Source: Paracidovorax anthurii (lineage in GTDB: Bacteria > Pseudomonadota > Gammaproteobacteria > Burkholderiales > Burkholderiaceae_C). From it: 64,000 bases of DNA. Made by a program: the position numbers and the translations under genes. The notes beneath the pieces are model-generated. The model was not told the origin of the DNA. It searched no databases and was given only the letters and a program-made list of their open reading frames with translations. Shown here in pieces: positions 1-8,750 of this stretch. Position 1 is the first letter of the stretch; each line of letters opens with the position of its first letter. The stretch covers positions 62,001 through 126,000 of the forward strand of contig NZ_QLTA01000006.1 of assembly GCF_003269065.1 (NCBI RefSeq), in the 5' to 3' direction.

Positions 1-3000
1 GTGAGCACGATCGGGCGCAGCCGGCGCACGGCCGACTCCACGATGGCCTCCCACGCGGGCACCCCGCGCGAGCGGTCGCTCTCGATCTGGTCGATGAGGA
101 TCACGGAGTTGCGCTGGATCATTCCCATGAGCGCGATGACGCCCAGCAGCGCGACGAACCCGAACGGGCGGCCGAGCAGCAGCAGGGCGCCGGCCACGCC
201 CGCGATGCCCAGCGGGCCGGTCAGGAAGACCAGCACCGCGCGGCTGAAGCTGTGCAGCTGGAGCATGAGCAGCGTGAACGTGATGAACAGCATGATCGGC
301 ACGCCCGCGGCGATGGAGGCCGAGCCCTTGGAGCTTTCCTCGACCGCGCCGGCCACCTCGATGCGGTAGCTGTTCTCGCCGGCCGCGTGCCATTTCGCCT
401 CCAGTGCGCGCAGGTCCGGCAGCAGGGCCTGCGTCACGGTCGCGCCCTGCAGGCCTTCGATGACGTCGCCTTGCACGGTGATGGCGTATTCGCGGTTGTG
501 GCGCCACATGACCCCCGGCTCCCAGGTGAACACGGGCTTGGCGATCTGCGTGAGCGGGATCGAGCGGCCCGAGGCGGTGGGCAGGTAGGCGTTGGCGATG
601 TCCGTGATGGCCTGCCGCTCGTCGGGCGGCTGCCGGAAGACGATGTCGATGAGCTTGTCTCCCTCGCGGTACTGACCCACGGTGGTGCCGGTGAACACCG
701 TGCGGGCGGCCTGGGCGATGGACTGGCTCGTCACGCCCAGCGCGCGGGCCTTGTCCTGGTCGATCTCCAGCCGCATGACCTTGACGGACTCGTTCCAGTT
801 GTCGTTCACGCCCCGCATCTGGGGATGCTCGCGCAGGATGGTGCGCACCTGGTCGGCGCGGACGCGCAGCGTGGCGGGGTCGGTGCCGATCACGCGGAAC
901 TGCACCGGATACGCCACGGGCGGGCCGTTGGGCAGCAGCTTCACGCGGGCGCGTGCCTCGGGAAACTCCTGCGCCAGCACGGCGGGCAGGCTGTGGCGCA
1001 GCGATTCACGCTCGGCCAGGCCCTTCGGCAGCAGGATGATCTGCGACACGTTGGTCTGCGGGAACACCTGATCGAGCGGCAGGTAGAACCGCGGCACGCC
1101 CGAGCCGACCCAGGTGCTCACGGAGGTGACGCCGGGCTCGGCCAGCAGGCGCTGTTCCATGCGCTTGAGCACTTCTTCGTTGGCGGAGAAGGACGTGCCT
1201 TCGGGGAACCAGGCGTCGATGAGGATTTCCGGGCGGCTCGAATCGGGAAAGAACTGCTGCTGCACGCGCCCCATGCCCACGATGCCGAGCACGAACAGCA
1301 GCACGGTGAGGCCGATGGTGATCCAGCGGTGCTCCACGCAGGCATCCACGGTGCGCCGGAAGGCGTTGTAGAACGGGCTGTCGAAGACTTCGTGGGGGCC
1401 CTGTTCGTTGCCCGGCCCGGGGTGGGTTTCCGCCTTGGGATGTGCCGGTGCCTTGAGCAGCAGCGTGCCCAGGTAGGGCACGAAATAGACCGAGACGATC
1501 CACGAGAGCACCAGCGCGATCACGGTGACGGCGAAGATCGCGAACGTGTATTCGCCGGTGACCGATTTCGCGATGCCGATGGGCAGGAAGCCCGCCGCGG
1601 TGATCAGCGTGCCCGTGAGCATGGGCATGGCGGTGATCTCGTAGGCGAAGGTGGCGGCCCGCACCTTGTCGTAGCCTTCCTCCATCTTGCGCACCATCAT
1701 CTCGACCGCGATGATCGCGTCGTCCACGAGCAGGCCGAGCGCGATGATGAGCGAGCCGAGCGAGATCTTGTGCAGGCCGATGTTCCAGTACCACATGGCC
1801 AGGAAGGTGACGGCCAGCACGAGCGGAATCGTGATGCCCACGACCAGGCCGGGTCGGATGTCCAGCGTCCAGCGGCGCCACAGCGGGTTCTGGCCGGGCC
1901 GCTTGTGCATGCCCAGGCTGAGGAAGCTCACGGCCAGCACGATCACCACGGCCTCGACGAGCACCTTGACGAATTCATTCACCGAAGACGACACGGCGCT
2001 GGGCTGGTCCTGCACGTTCACGAGCCGCACGCCCACCGGCAGGGTTTTCTCGATCTGCTGCGTGGCCTCGTGCAGGGCCTTGCCCAGGCGGATGATGTCG
2101 CCGCCCTTGGCCATCGAGACGCCCAGCGCGACCACCTCGCGCCCCTGGTGGCGCACCTTGATCGCGGGCGGCTCCACGTAGCCGCGCCGCACCTCGGCGA
2201 TGTCGCCGAGCCGCAGCTGGGCGCCCGAGGCGCCCCGGATCGGCATGGCGCGAAGCTCCTCCACGGCGCCGAACTGGCCGGCGACGCGCACCTGGACCTG
2301 GTCCTGCGGGGTCTGGATGGTGCCCGCGCTCTCCACCGCGTTCTGCTGGCTCAGCTGGTTCAGCACCTGGTTCATGTCCAGGCCCAGTTGCGCCAGGCGC
2401 TTCTGGGAGATCTCGATGTAGAGCTTTTCGTCCTGGACGCCGAACTGCTCCACTTTGGCCACGTCCTTCACCCGCAGGAGCTGCTGGCGCACGTCGTCGG
2501 CGAAGGTCTTGAGCTCGGCGTAGCTGAAGCCGTCCGCTTCCAGCGCGTAGATCACGCCGTACACGTCGCCGAATTCGTCGTTGAAGAACGGCCCCTGGAT
2601 GCCCTGGGGCAGGGTGCCGCGCATGTCGCCGATCTTCTTGCGCACCGTGTACCAGACGCCGGCCACGTCGCCGGGAGGCGAGGAGTCCTTGATCTCGAAA
2701 ATGATCTGCGACTCGCCCGGCTTGGAATAGCTGCGCATGCGGTCGGCGTAGGGCACTTCCTGCAGCGTGCGTTCGAGCTTGTCGGTGATCTGCTCGGCCA
2801 CCTGCTGCGCCGTGGCGCCGGGCCAATAGGTGCGCACCACCATCGCCCGGAAGGTGAAGGGCGGGTCCTCGTCCTGGCCGAGCTGGAAATAGGCGCTGAT
2901 GCCCAGCAGCATCAGCACCACCATGAGGTAGCGGGTCAGCGCCGGATGGTCCAGCGCCCACTTGGAAAGATTGAACCCCGCTTGGGGCTGTTGCGGTTGG

Positions 3001-3008
3001 TGCTCCAT
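1..3008 (-). CDS. RND efflux transporter permease (inner-membrane pump), 3' end cut by window edge
   Basis: Inner-membrane, proton-driven pump of the resistance-nodulation-division family; it works with the adaptor encoded just upstream and an outer-membrane channel not seen here. About 1,002 residues are visible from the ATG at 3008; family members are about 1,030-1,050, so only the last few dozen residues are missing. The first membrane helix lies near residues 24-42. The fourth-helix proton-relay pair is visible as LVDDAIIAVE (Asp429-Asp430), followed by the RND membrane blocks and, near the truncated end, ALLGVIALMGMIQRNSVILI. The start is 10 bp from the adaptor stop, so the two are one operon on the minus strand. 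Substrate cannot be told from sequence; the HAE-type hydrophobic/amphiphilic exporter branch fits better than metal pumps. Confidence 0.93.
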   Translation of the reverse strand, partial: MEHQPQQPQAGFNLSKWALDHPALTRYLMVVLMLLGISAYFQLGQDEDPPFTFRAMVVRTYWPGATAQQVAEQITDKLERTLQEVPYADRMRSYSKPGESQIIFEIKDSSPPGDVAGVWYTVRKKIGDMRGTLPQGIQGPFFNDEFGDVYGVIYALEADGFSYAELKTFADDVRQQLLRVKDVAKVEQFGVQDEKLYIEISQKRLAQLGLDMNQVLNQLSQQNAVESAGTIQTPQDQVQVRVAGQFGAVEELRAMPIRGASGAQLRLGDIAEVRRGYVEPPAIKVRHQGREVVALGVSMAKGGDIIRLGKALHEATQQIEKTLPVGVRLVNVQDQPSAVSSSVNEFVKVLVEAVVIVLAVSFLSLGMHKRPGQNPLWRRWTLDIRPGLVVGITIPLVLAVTFLAMWYWNIGLHKISLGSLIIALGLLVDDAIIAVEMMVRKMEEGYDKVRAATFAYEITAMPMLTGTLITAAGFLPIGIAKSVTGEYTFAIFAVTVIALVLSWIVSVYFVPYLGTLLLKAPAHPKAETHPGPGNEQGPHEVFDSPFYNAFRRTVDACVEHRWITIGLTVLLFVLGIVGMGRVQQQFFPDSSRPEILIDAWFPEGTSFSANEEVLKRMEQRLLAEPGVTSVSTWVGSGVPRFYLPLDQVFPQTNVSQIILLPKGLAERESLRHSLPAVLAQEFPEARARVKLLPNGPPVAYPVQFRVIGTDPATLRVRADQVRTILREHPQMRGVNDNWNESVKVMRLEIDQDKARALGVTSQSIAQAARTVFTGTTVGQYREGDKLIDIVFRQPPDERQAITDIANAYLPTASGRSIPLTQIAKPVFTWEPGVMWRHNREYAITVQGDVIEGLQGATVTQALLPDLRALEAKWHAAGENSYRIEVAGAVEESSKGSASIAAGVPIMLFITFTLLMLQLHSFSRAVLVFLTGPLGIAGVAGALLLLGRPFGFVALLGVIALMGMIQRNSVILIDQIESDRSRGVPAWEAIVESAVRRLRPIVL

Positions 3009-3018
3009 GGACCGGCCT

Positions 3019-4197
3019 TCAGCGGGCAGACGCCGCGGCCGTCGGTGCGGATGCCGTGGGGTTTGCTATGTTATTGGTAGCGCTCTGCGTAGATTTATCA
3101 ACGACATGGAAGTCTTTTGGCTGATAAACCAGCACTTTTTGCCCGGGGGAGAGCACGTGCACGCCGGCCGCCACCACCTGCATGCCCGGCGTGAGCCCCG
3201 AGGCCACGACCGCCTCGTTGCCGTCGGCGGTGGCGATCTGCACCACCTGCGAGCGCACGCTGCCGCTGGCAGGTTCGTACACCCAGACCGCCGTCTGCTG
3301 ACCCTCCTGGCGCAGGGCGCTCGTGGGCAGCTTGATGGCCTGCGCACCCTCATGGCTCAGTGCCGCGGGGATGACATAAGCCGTGGCGCCGAGGGGCGGC
3401 GGCGTGTCCGACTCGATGGCGACCTTGATCTGGAACGTGCGCGTCGCAGGATCGGCGCTGGCGGCCACTTCGCGCACCCGCCCCGGCAGCGTCTCGCCGG
3501 CCGACCAGGTCCGCACGGACACGGACTGGCCTGTCCGCATGCGTGCGATCTTGTCCTCGGGCACCGCGAACACCACGTCGCGCGGGCCATCCTGCGCGAT
3601 CCGGACCACCGGCGCGCCGGCGGCCACCACCTGGCCCGGCTCCGCATCGATCCCCGTGATCACGCCGGCCGCATCGGCCACGAGTCGCGTGTAGGCCGCC
3701 TGGTTGCCCTGCGACGCGAGCTGCGCGCGGGCCTGGTCGAGCGAGGCTTCTGCGGCCTTGAGCGTCGCGGAGCGGCGATCCAGCTCCGCGCCGCTGATGA
3801 AGTTCTGCGCCTTCAGCGCGGAAAAGCGCTGGTAATCGGCCGCGGCAAGATCCCGCTGCGTGAGGGCGGACGCCACCTGCGCGCGTGCCGCGTCGGCCGA
3901 CAGTTGGTAGTCGCGCGGGTCGAGCTGCGCGAGCACCTGGCCGGCCTGCACGCGCTGCCCCGCTTCCGCCTGCCGCTGGACGATCTTGCCGGCCACCCGG
4001 AAGCCCAGCCGCGATTCGATGCGAGCGCGGACCTCGCCCGCGTATTCGAGCTGGGTGTGCAGCGGCCCCGTGCCCACGGTGAGCAGCTTGACCGCGCGCA
4101 CGGGCTCGGGCGGCGGTTCCTGCTTGGAACAGGCCGCCACCGCGGCGATCGCCGTGGCCACTGCGGCCCAACGGGCGGCCGACCGGAGGGGGCGCAC
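3019..4197 (-). CDS. RND efflux periplasmic adaptor (membrane fusion lipoprotein)
   Basis: Adaptor that links the downstream RND permease to an outer-membrane channel. The mature part shows the usual order: lipoyl-like half motifs (GKIVQRQAEAGQRVQAGQVL), an alpha-helical hairpin rich in Ala/Gln/Arg, the second lipoyl half and a beta-barrel (GPRDVVFAVPEDKIARM). I prefer the GTG at 4197 (392 aa): it gives a clean lipoprotein signal (basic start, Ala-rich core, VAAC at Cys23). The ATG at 4272 would give 417 aa with 25 extra residues read through a terminator-like hairpin. The last ~20 residues include NNIAN, encoded by a copy of a dispersed TTTGCTAT...GGTAGC element (3062-3081), so the tail is probably an acquired extension. 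Divergent from the squalene synthase gene. Confidence 0.9.
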   Translation of the reverse strand: MRPLRSAARWAAVATAIAAVAACSKQEPPPEPVRAVKLLTVGTGPLHTQLEYAGEVRARIESRLGFRVAGKIVQRQAEAGQRVQAGQVLAQLDPRDYQLSADAARAQVASALTQRDLAAADYQRFSALKAQNFISGAELDRRSATLKAAEASLDQARAQLASQGNQAAYTRLVADAAGVITGIDAEPGQVVAAGAPVVRIAQDGPRDVVFAVPEDKIARMRTGQSVSVRTWSAGETLPGRVREVAASADPATRTFQIKVAIESDTPPPLGATAYVIPAALSHEGAQAIKLPTSALRQEGQQTAVWVYEPASGSVRSQVVQIATADGNEAVVASGLTPGMQVVAAGVHVLSPGQKVLVYQPKDFHVVDKSTQSATNNIANPTASAPTAAASAR

Positions 4198-4202
4198 CCA
4201 TG

Positions 4203-4223
4203 AAAAAGCCCCGCAAAGGGGCT
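4203..4223 (-). terminator. Terminator-like hairpin in the efflux adaptor leader (possible attenuator)
   Basis: On the minus strand AGCCCC, a short UUUGC loop and GGGGCU are followed at once by five U residues: the form of a rho-independent terminator. It lies between the two possible adaptor starts (ATG 4272 and GTG 4197). No other leftward gene begins upstream of it, because the next gene at 4363 reads the other way. It therefore sits in the adaptor's own leader, where it would reduce read-through unless relieved. Confidence 0.55.
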
Positions 4224-4304
4224 GATGCTGGAGTGGCGGTGCGGACTGTGGCAGCGGGGCAAGGGGAAGCATGTCGGTGTCCGGGGAAAAGAAGAATTTT
4301 AATG

Positions 4305-4318
4305 ACTGACTGGTTAGT
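4305..4318. promoter_or_regulatory. Imperfect palindrome, candidate TetR/AcrR-type operator between divergent genes
   Basis: ACTGACTGGTTAGT matches its own reverse complement at 10 of 14 positions and lies in the AT-richer gap between the efflux adaptor and the squalene synthase gene. Operators of TetR-family repressors of RND pumps often look like this. No such regulator is encoded in the window, so the assignment is inference. Confidence 0.35.
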
Positions 4319-4362
4319 AATCTAGGGGAAACACTTGGCGACTGTCAAGCGACAATCGCGCC

Positions 4363-5373
4363 GTGAAATCGCCTGCACCGCCCCCTTCCGCATCGCGCTC
4401 CCCGGCGCCATCCGCAATGCATGCCGCGCTGCCGCCGCCCTCGGGCGGTGTGCCGGCGGCAGGTGATGGGGGCTCCCTCGATGCGAAAGGGCATCCGGAA
4501 TCCGCAGCAGTTGCCCCGGAGGGGCCGCCTCCGCGGCGTGCCCAGGCCGTCACGCACTACGAGAATTTCCCGGTCGCGTCGCTGCTCTGTCCTCCGGCAT
4601 TGCGAGAGCCCATCGCCGCCATCTATGCCTTCGCGCGCACGGCGGACGACATCGCGGACGAAGGGGATGCCACGGCTGTGGAGCGACTGGCCGCGCTCCA
4701 GGCCTATGCGCGCGAGCTGCATGCCGTCGCGGCGGGCGCTGTGCCCTCGGCCCGATGGGCGCAGGTGTTCGGTCCGTTGCAGGGCGCGATGCGCAGCCAT
4801 CGGCTGCCTGTGCCACTGCTTGCCGACCTGCTCAGCGCGTTCTCCCAGGACGTGGTTCGCACGTCCGAGGGGGCCTTCTATGCGGATCGGGCGGAACTGC
4901 TGGACTACTGCCGCCGCTCGGCCAATCCGGTCGGCCGGTTGCTGCTGCACCTGTACGGGGTGGCCGACGACCGCGCCCTGGCCCAGAGCGATGCCATCTG
5001 CAGCGCCCTGCAGCTCATCAACTTCTGGCAGGACCTGAGCGTCGATATCCCGCGGGGGCGGCACTATCTCACGGAGGCCGATCTGGCCGCGCATCGCGTG
5101 GAGCGCTCCGCAGTCCAGTCCTCGCCGCTCCTGCCCGAGGCCCGGGCCCTGGTGGCCGACTGCGCCGCATGGGCCCGGTCGATGATGGAGGAGGGGGCGC
5201 CGCTGGTGCACCGGCTGAGCGGGCGGGTCGGCTGGGAACTGCGCCTCGTCGTTCAGGGGGGGCTTCGCATCCTCGACAAGGTGGATGCGATGCAGGGCGA
5301 GAGCCTGCTGCACAGGCCGACGCTCGGGGCTTTCGACTGGCTTCGGATGTGCATGCGTACGGTGGCGATGTAG
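4363..5373 (+). CDS. hpnC: Squalene/phytoene synthase family protein, HpnC-like
   Basis: Head-to-head prenyl transferase of the squalene/phytoene synthase family. Both Asp-rich Mg-diphosphate sites are present: RTADDIADEGD (Asp95, Asp96, Asp99) and QDLSVDIPRGRHY (Asp224, Asp228). The block HYENFPVASLLCPP followed by AIYAFARTADDIADEG is typical of HpnC, which in hopanoid-forming bacteria turns presqualene diphosphate into hydroxysqualene. The first ~55 residues are a Pro/Ala/Ser-rich leader without a fold; the GTG start at 4363 has no clear ribosome-binding site, so a later start is possible. HpnD/HpnE partners are not in this window, and phytoene synthase (CrtB) activity is the alternative. 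It converges on hcp. Confidence 0.83.
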   Translation: MKSPAPPPSASRSPAPSAMHAALPPPSGGVPAAGDGGSLDAKGHPESAAVAPEGPPPRRAQAVTHYENFPVASLLCPPALREPIAAIYAFARTADDIADEGDATAVERLAALQAYARELHAVAAGAVPSARWAQVFGPLQGAMRSHRLPVPLLADLLSAFSQDVVRTSEGAFYADRAELLDYCRRSANPVGRLLLHLYGVADDRALAQSDAICSALQLINFWQDLSVDIPRGRHYLTEADLAAHRVERSAVQSSPLLPEARALVADCAAWARSMMEEGAPLVHRLSGRVGWELRLVVQGGLRILDKVDAMQGESLLHRPTLGAFDWLRMCMRTVAM

Positions 5374-5517
5374 GTCGTATTGCCCGGGCCCTCCGGAAGA
5401 TCATATTCGGATGAATATCTGCAACCTGTGGTGGATGTAAATCCTAAAAATGATATTCCTGCGATATTTGGCGATTTTCTCGTGCCTTGCGCGTAACGGT
5501 ACGTATCAAGACTTGCC

Positions 5518-5556
5518 ATAAAAAAAGCCAGGAGCCGTTTCGGCGTCCTGGCTTTT
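5518..5556. terminator. Bidirectional terminator between hpnC and hcp
   Basis: AGCCAGGA (5526-5533) pairs with TCCTGGCT (5546-5553), with an inner CCG/CGG extension. A run of seven T residues follows on the minus strand and four on the plus strand. It lies 17 bp past the hcp stop and can also end the converging hpnC transcript. Confidence 0.85.
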
Positions 5557-5572
5557 CGAGGAGTAAGGGAGC

Positions 5573-6055
5573 TTACGCTTCCTTGTTTTCCTTGATGTTG
5601 AAGCCCATCTGGCTTTCGGCACCCTTGCCGCCTTGATTGGTCTGTTCCCAGTATTGGGTCTTGATTTTGGCGGCCTGGAATGCGTAATCCACCAGCACGG
5701 CATCGCTGCCGTCCGTGCCGCGAACCGTCACGCTGGTCACCAGAACATCGGTCAGGGTGATTTTCCCGAATTCGATCTGCGTTCCACCGGCCTTGCACAT
5801 CGAGATTTCCACCTGGCCCAGATGCTTGCCGGTGGCGCAGTGCTTCAAGACGGCGGGATAGCATTTGTCGACCTTGGCGACAACGTTCAGATCATGGAAC
5901 GTCACCTTGCCGGCACCAGCGCCGCTGCCGGTGGCCATCGAGTTGGGCTGGGTGGCGCCCCAGGTGAAGGAGTGGATGTCAGTCCAGCCCTTGTGGTTGG
6001 AATCTTGCGACTCGCCACTGGCTCCTTCAACCTTCATGAACATATCGACCGACAT
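5573..6055 (-). CDS. hcp: T6SS tube protein Hcp (TssD)
   Basis: Forms the hexameric rings stacked into the inner tube of the type VI machine and is itself secreted. The 160-aa length is standard. Family features are visible: the start MSVDMFMKVEG, the segment HSFTWGATQPNS, the loop KVTFHDLNVVAKVDK, and the C-terminal strand block AVLVDYAFQAAKIKTQYWEQ. A purine-rich AAAAGGAAG lies upstream of the ATG. It is the only T6SS gene read leftward and stands as its own unit with a strong terminator, which suits a protein needed in large amounts. Its promoter must lie in the AT-rich gap shared with the kinase gene. Confidence 0.96.
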   Translation of the reverse strand: MSVDMFMKVEGASGESQDSNHKGWTDIHSFTWGATQPNSMATGSGAGAGKVTFHDLNVVAKVDKCYPAVLKHCATGKHLGQVEISMCKAGGTQIEFGKITLTDVLVTSVTVRGTDGSDAVLVDYAFQAAKIKTQYWEQTNQGGKGAESQMGFNIKENKEA

Positions 6056-6634
6056 GGATGCTTCCTTTTAATTGACTGCGCATGCGCGCATGGAAATGAA
6101 AATGAGCCACCGCGCACTCGGGGCGCTACTGGCGTGGATCGGACAAACGGGGTGTTTCATGAGGAGCCGTGGCTGCCTGGATTTCGCATCCGCATAACTC
6201 CCCTCCCGAGAGTCACGCAAGTACGATGACTGATTTGGCTCCTCCGAAAGCCTGATTGCGCCGGCGATCATAGAGGCCGCGCAACTCGTTTGGAAATACT
6301 CCAAGTTTCAACATTGTTTTAACTCGGGAAACAAAAGAAACAAATTGTCTTTTTTCTTTGCGATTTGAGGGTTATGTGGGGCGTGTCACATGTTCCCGTT
6401 ACACTTGCGCGCTCACATGCTGAGTTCAGGGCGGCTCGATGCAGGTGGATGTCAAACAACGGCGGATGGCAGTTATTACTGCGCATCTCATACACAGTTA
6501 AAAAATAGCCGCCCGGGAGTGGAACCTTGACTTTGGCGCTTGATGTGCGAGACGAATGGCAAGTCCCGGCAGCGAGGTCGGTCGAGTCCAACGACGTTCG
6601 CGCCGTTTCCCGCGGTGCTTAGAAGCGTGAACTC
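6056..6634. promoter_or_regulatory. AT-rich divergent promoter region between hcp and the T6SS kinase operon
   Basis: This 579-bp stretch has no convincing gene and is visibly more AT-rich than its surroundings, especially 6290-6380. It must hold promoters for hcp (left) and the long T6SS operon (right). Features seen: a TTGGA-N5-TCCAA inverted repeat at 6290-6304, and a GG-N10-GC pattern at 6535-6548 resembling a sigma-54 -24/-12 element about 85 bp before the kinase start. A 90-codon open frame at 6319-6591 (minus) has no recognisable features and is not called. Confidence 0.5.
6534..6548 (+). promoter_or_regulatory. Candidate sigma-54-type -24/-12 element
   Basis: TGGCGCTTGATGTGC keeps GG and GC exactly 10 bases apart, as in the sigma-54 consensus TGGCAC-N5-TTGC, but the second half is TGC without the usual TTG. 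It lies upstream of the kinase gene that opens the T6SS operon. No sigma-54 activator gene is in this window. Confidence 0.25.
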
Positions 6635-8626
6635 ATGCACAAGGAATTCAGTGGTTCTGCGAACTGCCTAGGCCCGGGCGCGAACGTCGGTGAATACCGG
6701 TTGAGCGATGTCGTCGGAGAGGGCGGATTCGGCATCGTCTACAAGGCGCGGGACCTGAGCCTGGATCGCGTCGTGGCGATCAAGGAATACATGCCCGCGA
6801 CGCTCGCCGGCCGCAAGGAGGGCAACGAGGTTCACGTGCGCTCCCAGCATCGGGGAGCATTCGACGCCGGTTTGCGGAGCTTCATCAACGAAGCCCGGCT
6901 GCTGGCCAAGTTCTCCCATCCGGCGCTCGTCCACGTCTATCGGTTCTTCGAGGCCAACGGTACGGCCTACATGGTCATGCAGTACTACGAGGGGCAGACT
7001 TTCCGCTCCTTCCTCGGGCAGCAGCACGCCATGGATGAGCAGTGGCTTTCAGCGATCATCGCCCCGATCCTGGATGTCCTTGAAATGCTGCACGCGGCCG
7101 ATTGCTATCACCGCGACATCGCTCCCGACAATATTTTCCTGCAGGATTCGGGCATGCCCGTGCTGCTCGACTTCGGTGCGGCGCGCCGCATCATCGGAGA
7201 CATGACCCAGGCACTCACCATGGTGCTCAAGCCCGGGTTCGCCCCCATCGAGCAGTATGTGGACGACGGTGCCATGCCCCAGGGTGCATGGACCGACATC
7301 TACCAGCTGGGTGCGGTGTTGTATCAGTCGATCACCGGCCGTCCTCCCGCCACGTCGGTGGCGCGCATGATCAACGATCCGTTGACCAGCCTGACCCCAG
7401 AGACCTGCCCAGGGTTCAGCGCCCAGTTCCTGCATGGGGTGCAGCGCGCCCTGGCGGTCAAGCCACAGGATCGGCCACAGAGCATTGCCGAGCTGAGGCA
7501 TCTGCTGGGGCTCAAGACGGTGACCATTTCCTGGCCCCATGCAGCGGCTGGCATCGCTGGTGGCGCGGATGCGGCGGCTCGGGCTTCCGAGGCCGCCTTG
7601 GAGCTTTCCCCCTTGGCTTCCGATGCGGCCCGGCGTTCTCCGGATGTCGTTGCCCCGCACTTGCCGTCGCCGGCAGAGGTGGGAGGCCGCGGCGAAGAGG
7701 TCGGCGGTGGTGCGCGGGAGACTGCATCGGGGGCATTGAGCGATCTCGTTGCGCCCCGGCCGTCTTTTTCGGTGCCTGAACCTTCTTCCGTGGGGACGTC
7801 AGCTGCCGCGGGCACTCCGGCCCAGGCCCCTGTGAAAGTTGAGGGGCGATCGCAGTCATCTCGCAGCAAGGAGGCCCCCGCGACGAAGGCGAGCGGAGCC
7901 TCTGGCGAAAAAACGGCCCAGAGGCCTGCATGGCTGCTCCCGGTGCTCGCCTTGGCGGTGCTCGTCCTGATCGGCGGGGTGTGGTGGACGGTCCAGGCCG
8001 CCAGCGAGTCTGCTGCCCGGGAGAAGATGGCGGTGCAGGAGGCGAGCCAATGGGAGCTTGCCTCGCGCCTCAATACGGTGGAGTCCGTCCAGGCTTACCT
8101 GGGCGCGTTTCCAAACGGCGCACACCGGCTCCAGGCAGAGGAGGCGCTCACACGGCTGGCAGCGCGTTCGCTGCAATCCGCGGCAACGGCTGCGGATCCG
8201 CTGAGTGCGCCCGCATCGGTCCCCATGGCGGCGACCTCCGCTGCAGTGGCGGCCGCCGTTGAATCACCGGCGCGGGCAAGTCATCCGGCGGCGGCTTCCG
8301 CGCCGGCCCTGCCATTGCAGCCTGTAGCGGCGGCATCCGTGCCAGCGGCGGCGTTGCCCCCGGGAGAAGATCCCGCGAGGGCGCAGCGTGCCGCATCGCG
8401 GGCCGCAGAGGCAGAGAACACGGGCAAGGTGATATTGCGCATCATGCCGTGGGGCAATGTGACGGTGGACCGCGTTCCGGCAGGCACGACTCCTCCGCTG
8501 ACCCAGCTCACGCTGTCGGAGGGGTTCCACCGGATCGAGATATCCAACCCGGCATCTGAGACGATCACGCGGATGGTGCAGGTGAAAAGGGGCGAATCCA
8601 TCGTATTGACGCACAGGTTCGAGTGA
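6635..8626 (+). CDS. ppkA: T6SS-associated Ser/Thr protein kinase, PpkA-like
   Basis: Transmembrane eukaryotic-type kinase expected to phosphorylate the FHA protein TagH and so switch on T6SS assembly. The 663-aa chain shows the Gly loop GEGGFGIV (28-35), Lys50, the catalytic loop HRDIAPDN (Asp161) and DFG (179-181), so the kinase looks active. A Pro/Ala/Ser-rich linker of about 120 residues follows the kinase. One membrane helix, LLPVLALAVLVLIGGVWWTV, sits near residues 430-450. The exported C-terminus ends in a PEGA-like beta domain (VILRIMPWGNVTVDRVPAG). This differs from the Pseudomonas PpkA layout, which carries a von Willebrand A domain. It is the first gene of the rightward T6SS operon. 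Confidence 0.88.
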   Translation: MHKEFSGSANCLGPGANVGEYRLSDVVGEGGFGIVYKARDLSLDRVVAIKEYMPATLAGRKEGNEVHVRSQHRGAFDAGLRSFINEARLLAKFSHPALVHVYRFFEANGTAYMVMQYYEGQTFRSFLGQQHAMDEQWLSAIIAPILDVLEMLHAADCYHRDIAPDNIFLQDSGMPVLLDFGAARRIIGDMTQALTMVLKPGFAPIEQYVDDGAMPQGAWTDIYQLGAVLYQSITGRPPATSVARMINDPLTSLTPETCPGFSAQFLHGVQRALAVKPQDRPQSIAELRHLLGLKTVTISWPHAAAGIAGGADAAARASEAALELSPLASDAARRSPDVVAPHLPSPAEVGGRGEEVGGGARETASGALSDLVAPRPSFSVPEPSSVGTSAAAGTPAQAPVKVEGRSQSSRSKEAPATKASGASGEKTAQRPAWLLPVLALAVLVLIGGVWWTVQAASESAAREKMAVQEASQWELASRLNTVESVQAYLGAFPNGAHRLQAEEALTRLAARSLQSAATAADPLSAPASVPMAATSAAVAAAVESPARASHPAAASAPALPLQPVAAASVPAAALPPGEDPARAQRAASRAAEAENTGKVILRIMPWGNVTVDRVPAGTTPPLTQLTLSEGFHRIEISNPASETITRMVQVKRGESIVLTHRFE

Positions 8627-8750
8627 CCTACCCGTCGTGCGGCCGGCCCATGGGGCATCCGAGGTCGCGGCGATAGGGGATGTGCGGAGGCGGTTCGCAG
8701 CTTCATGGCTGCACGGTGAACGGATGGTCACGATTTTTGACGAGGAGAGC

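Noticed and set aside
252-3080. 942-codon open frame on the plus strand opposite the RND permease
   Set aside because: Composition is His/Arg/Gly/Asp-rich without any fold pattern, and it is antisense to a clear RND transporter. It is a GC-driven shadow.
6319-6591. 90-codon open frame in the hcp/kinase gap (minus)
   Set aside because: No ribosome-binding site, no domain, and it lies in an AT-rich promoter region.
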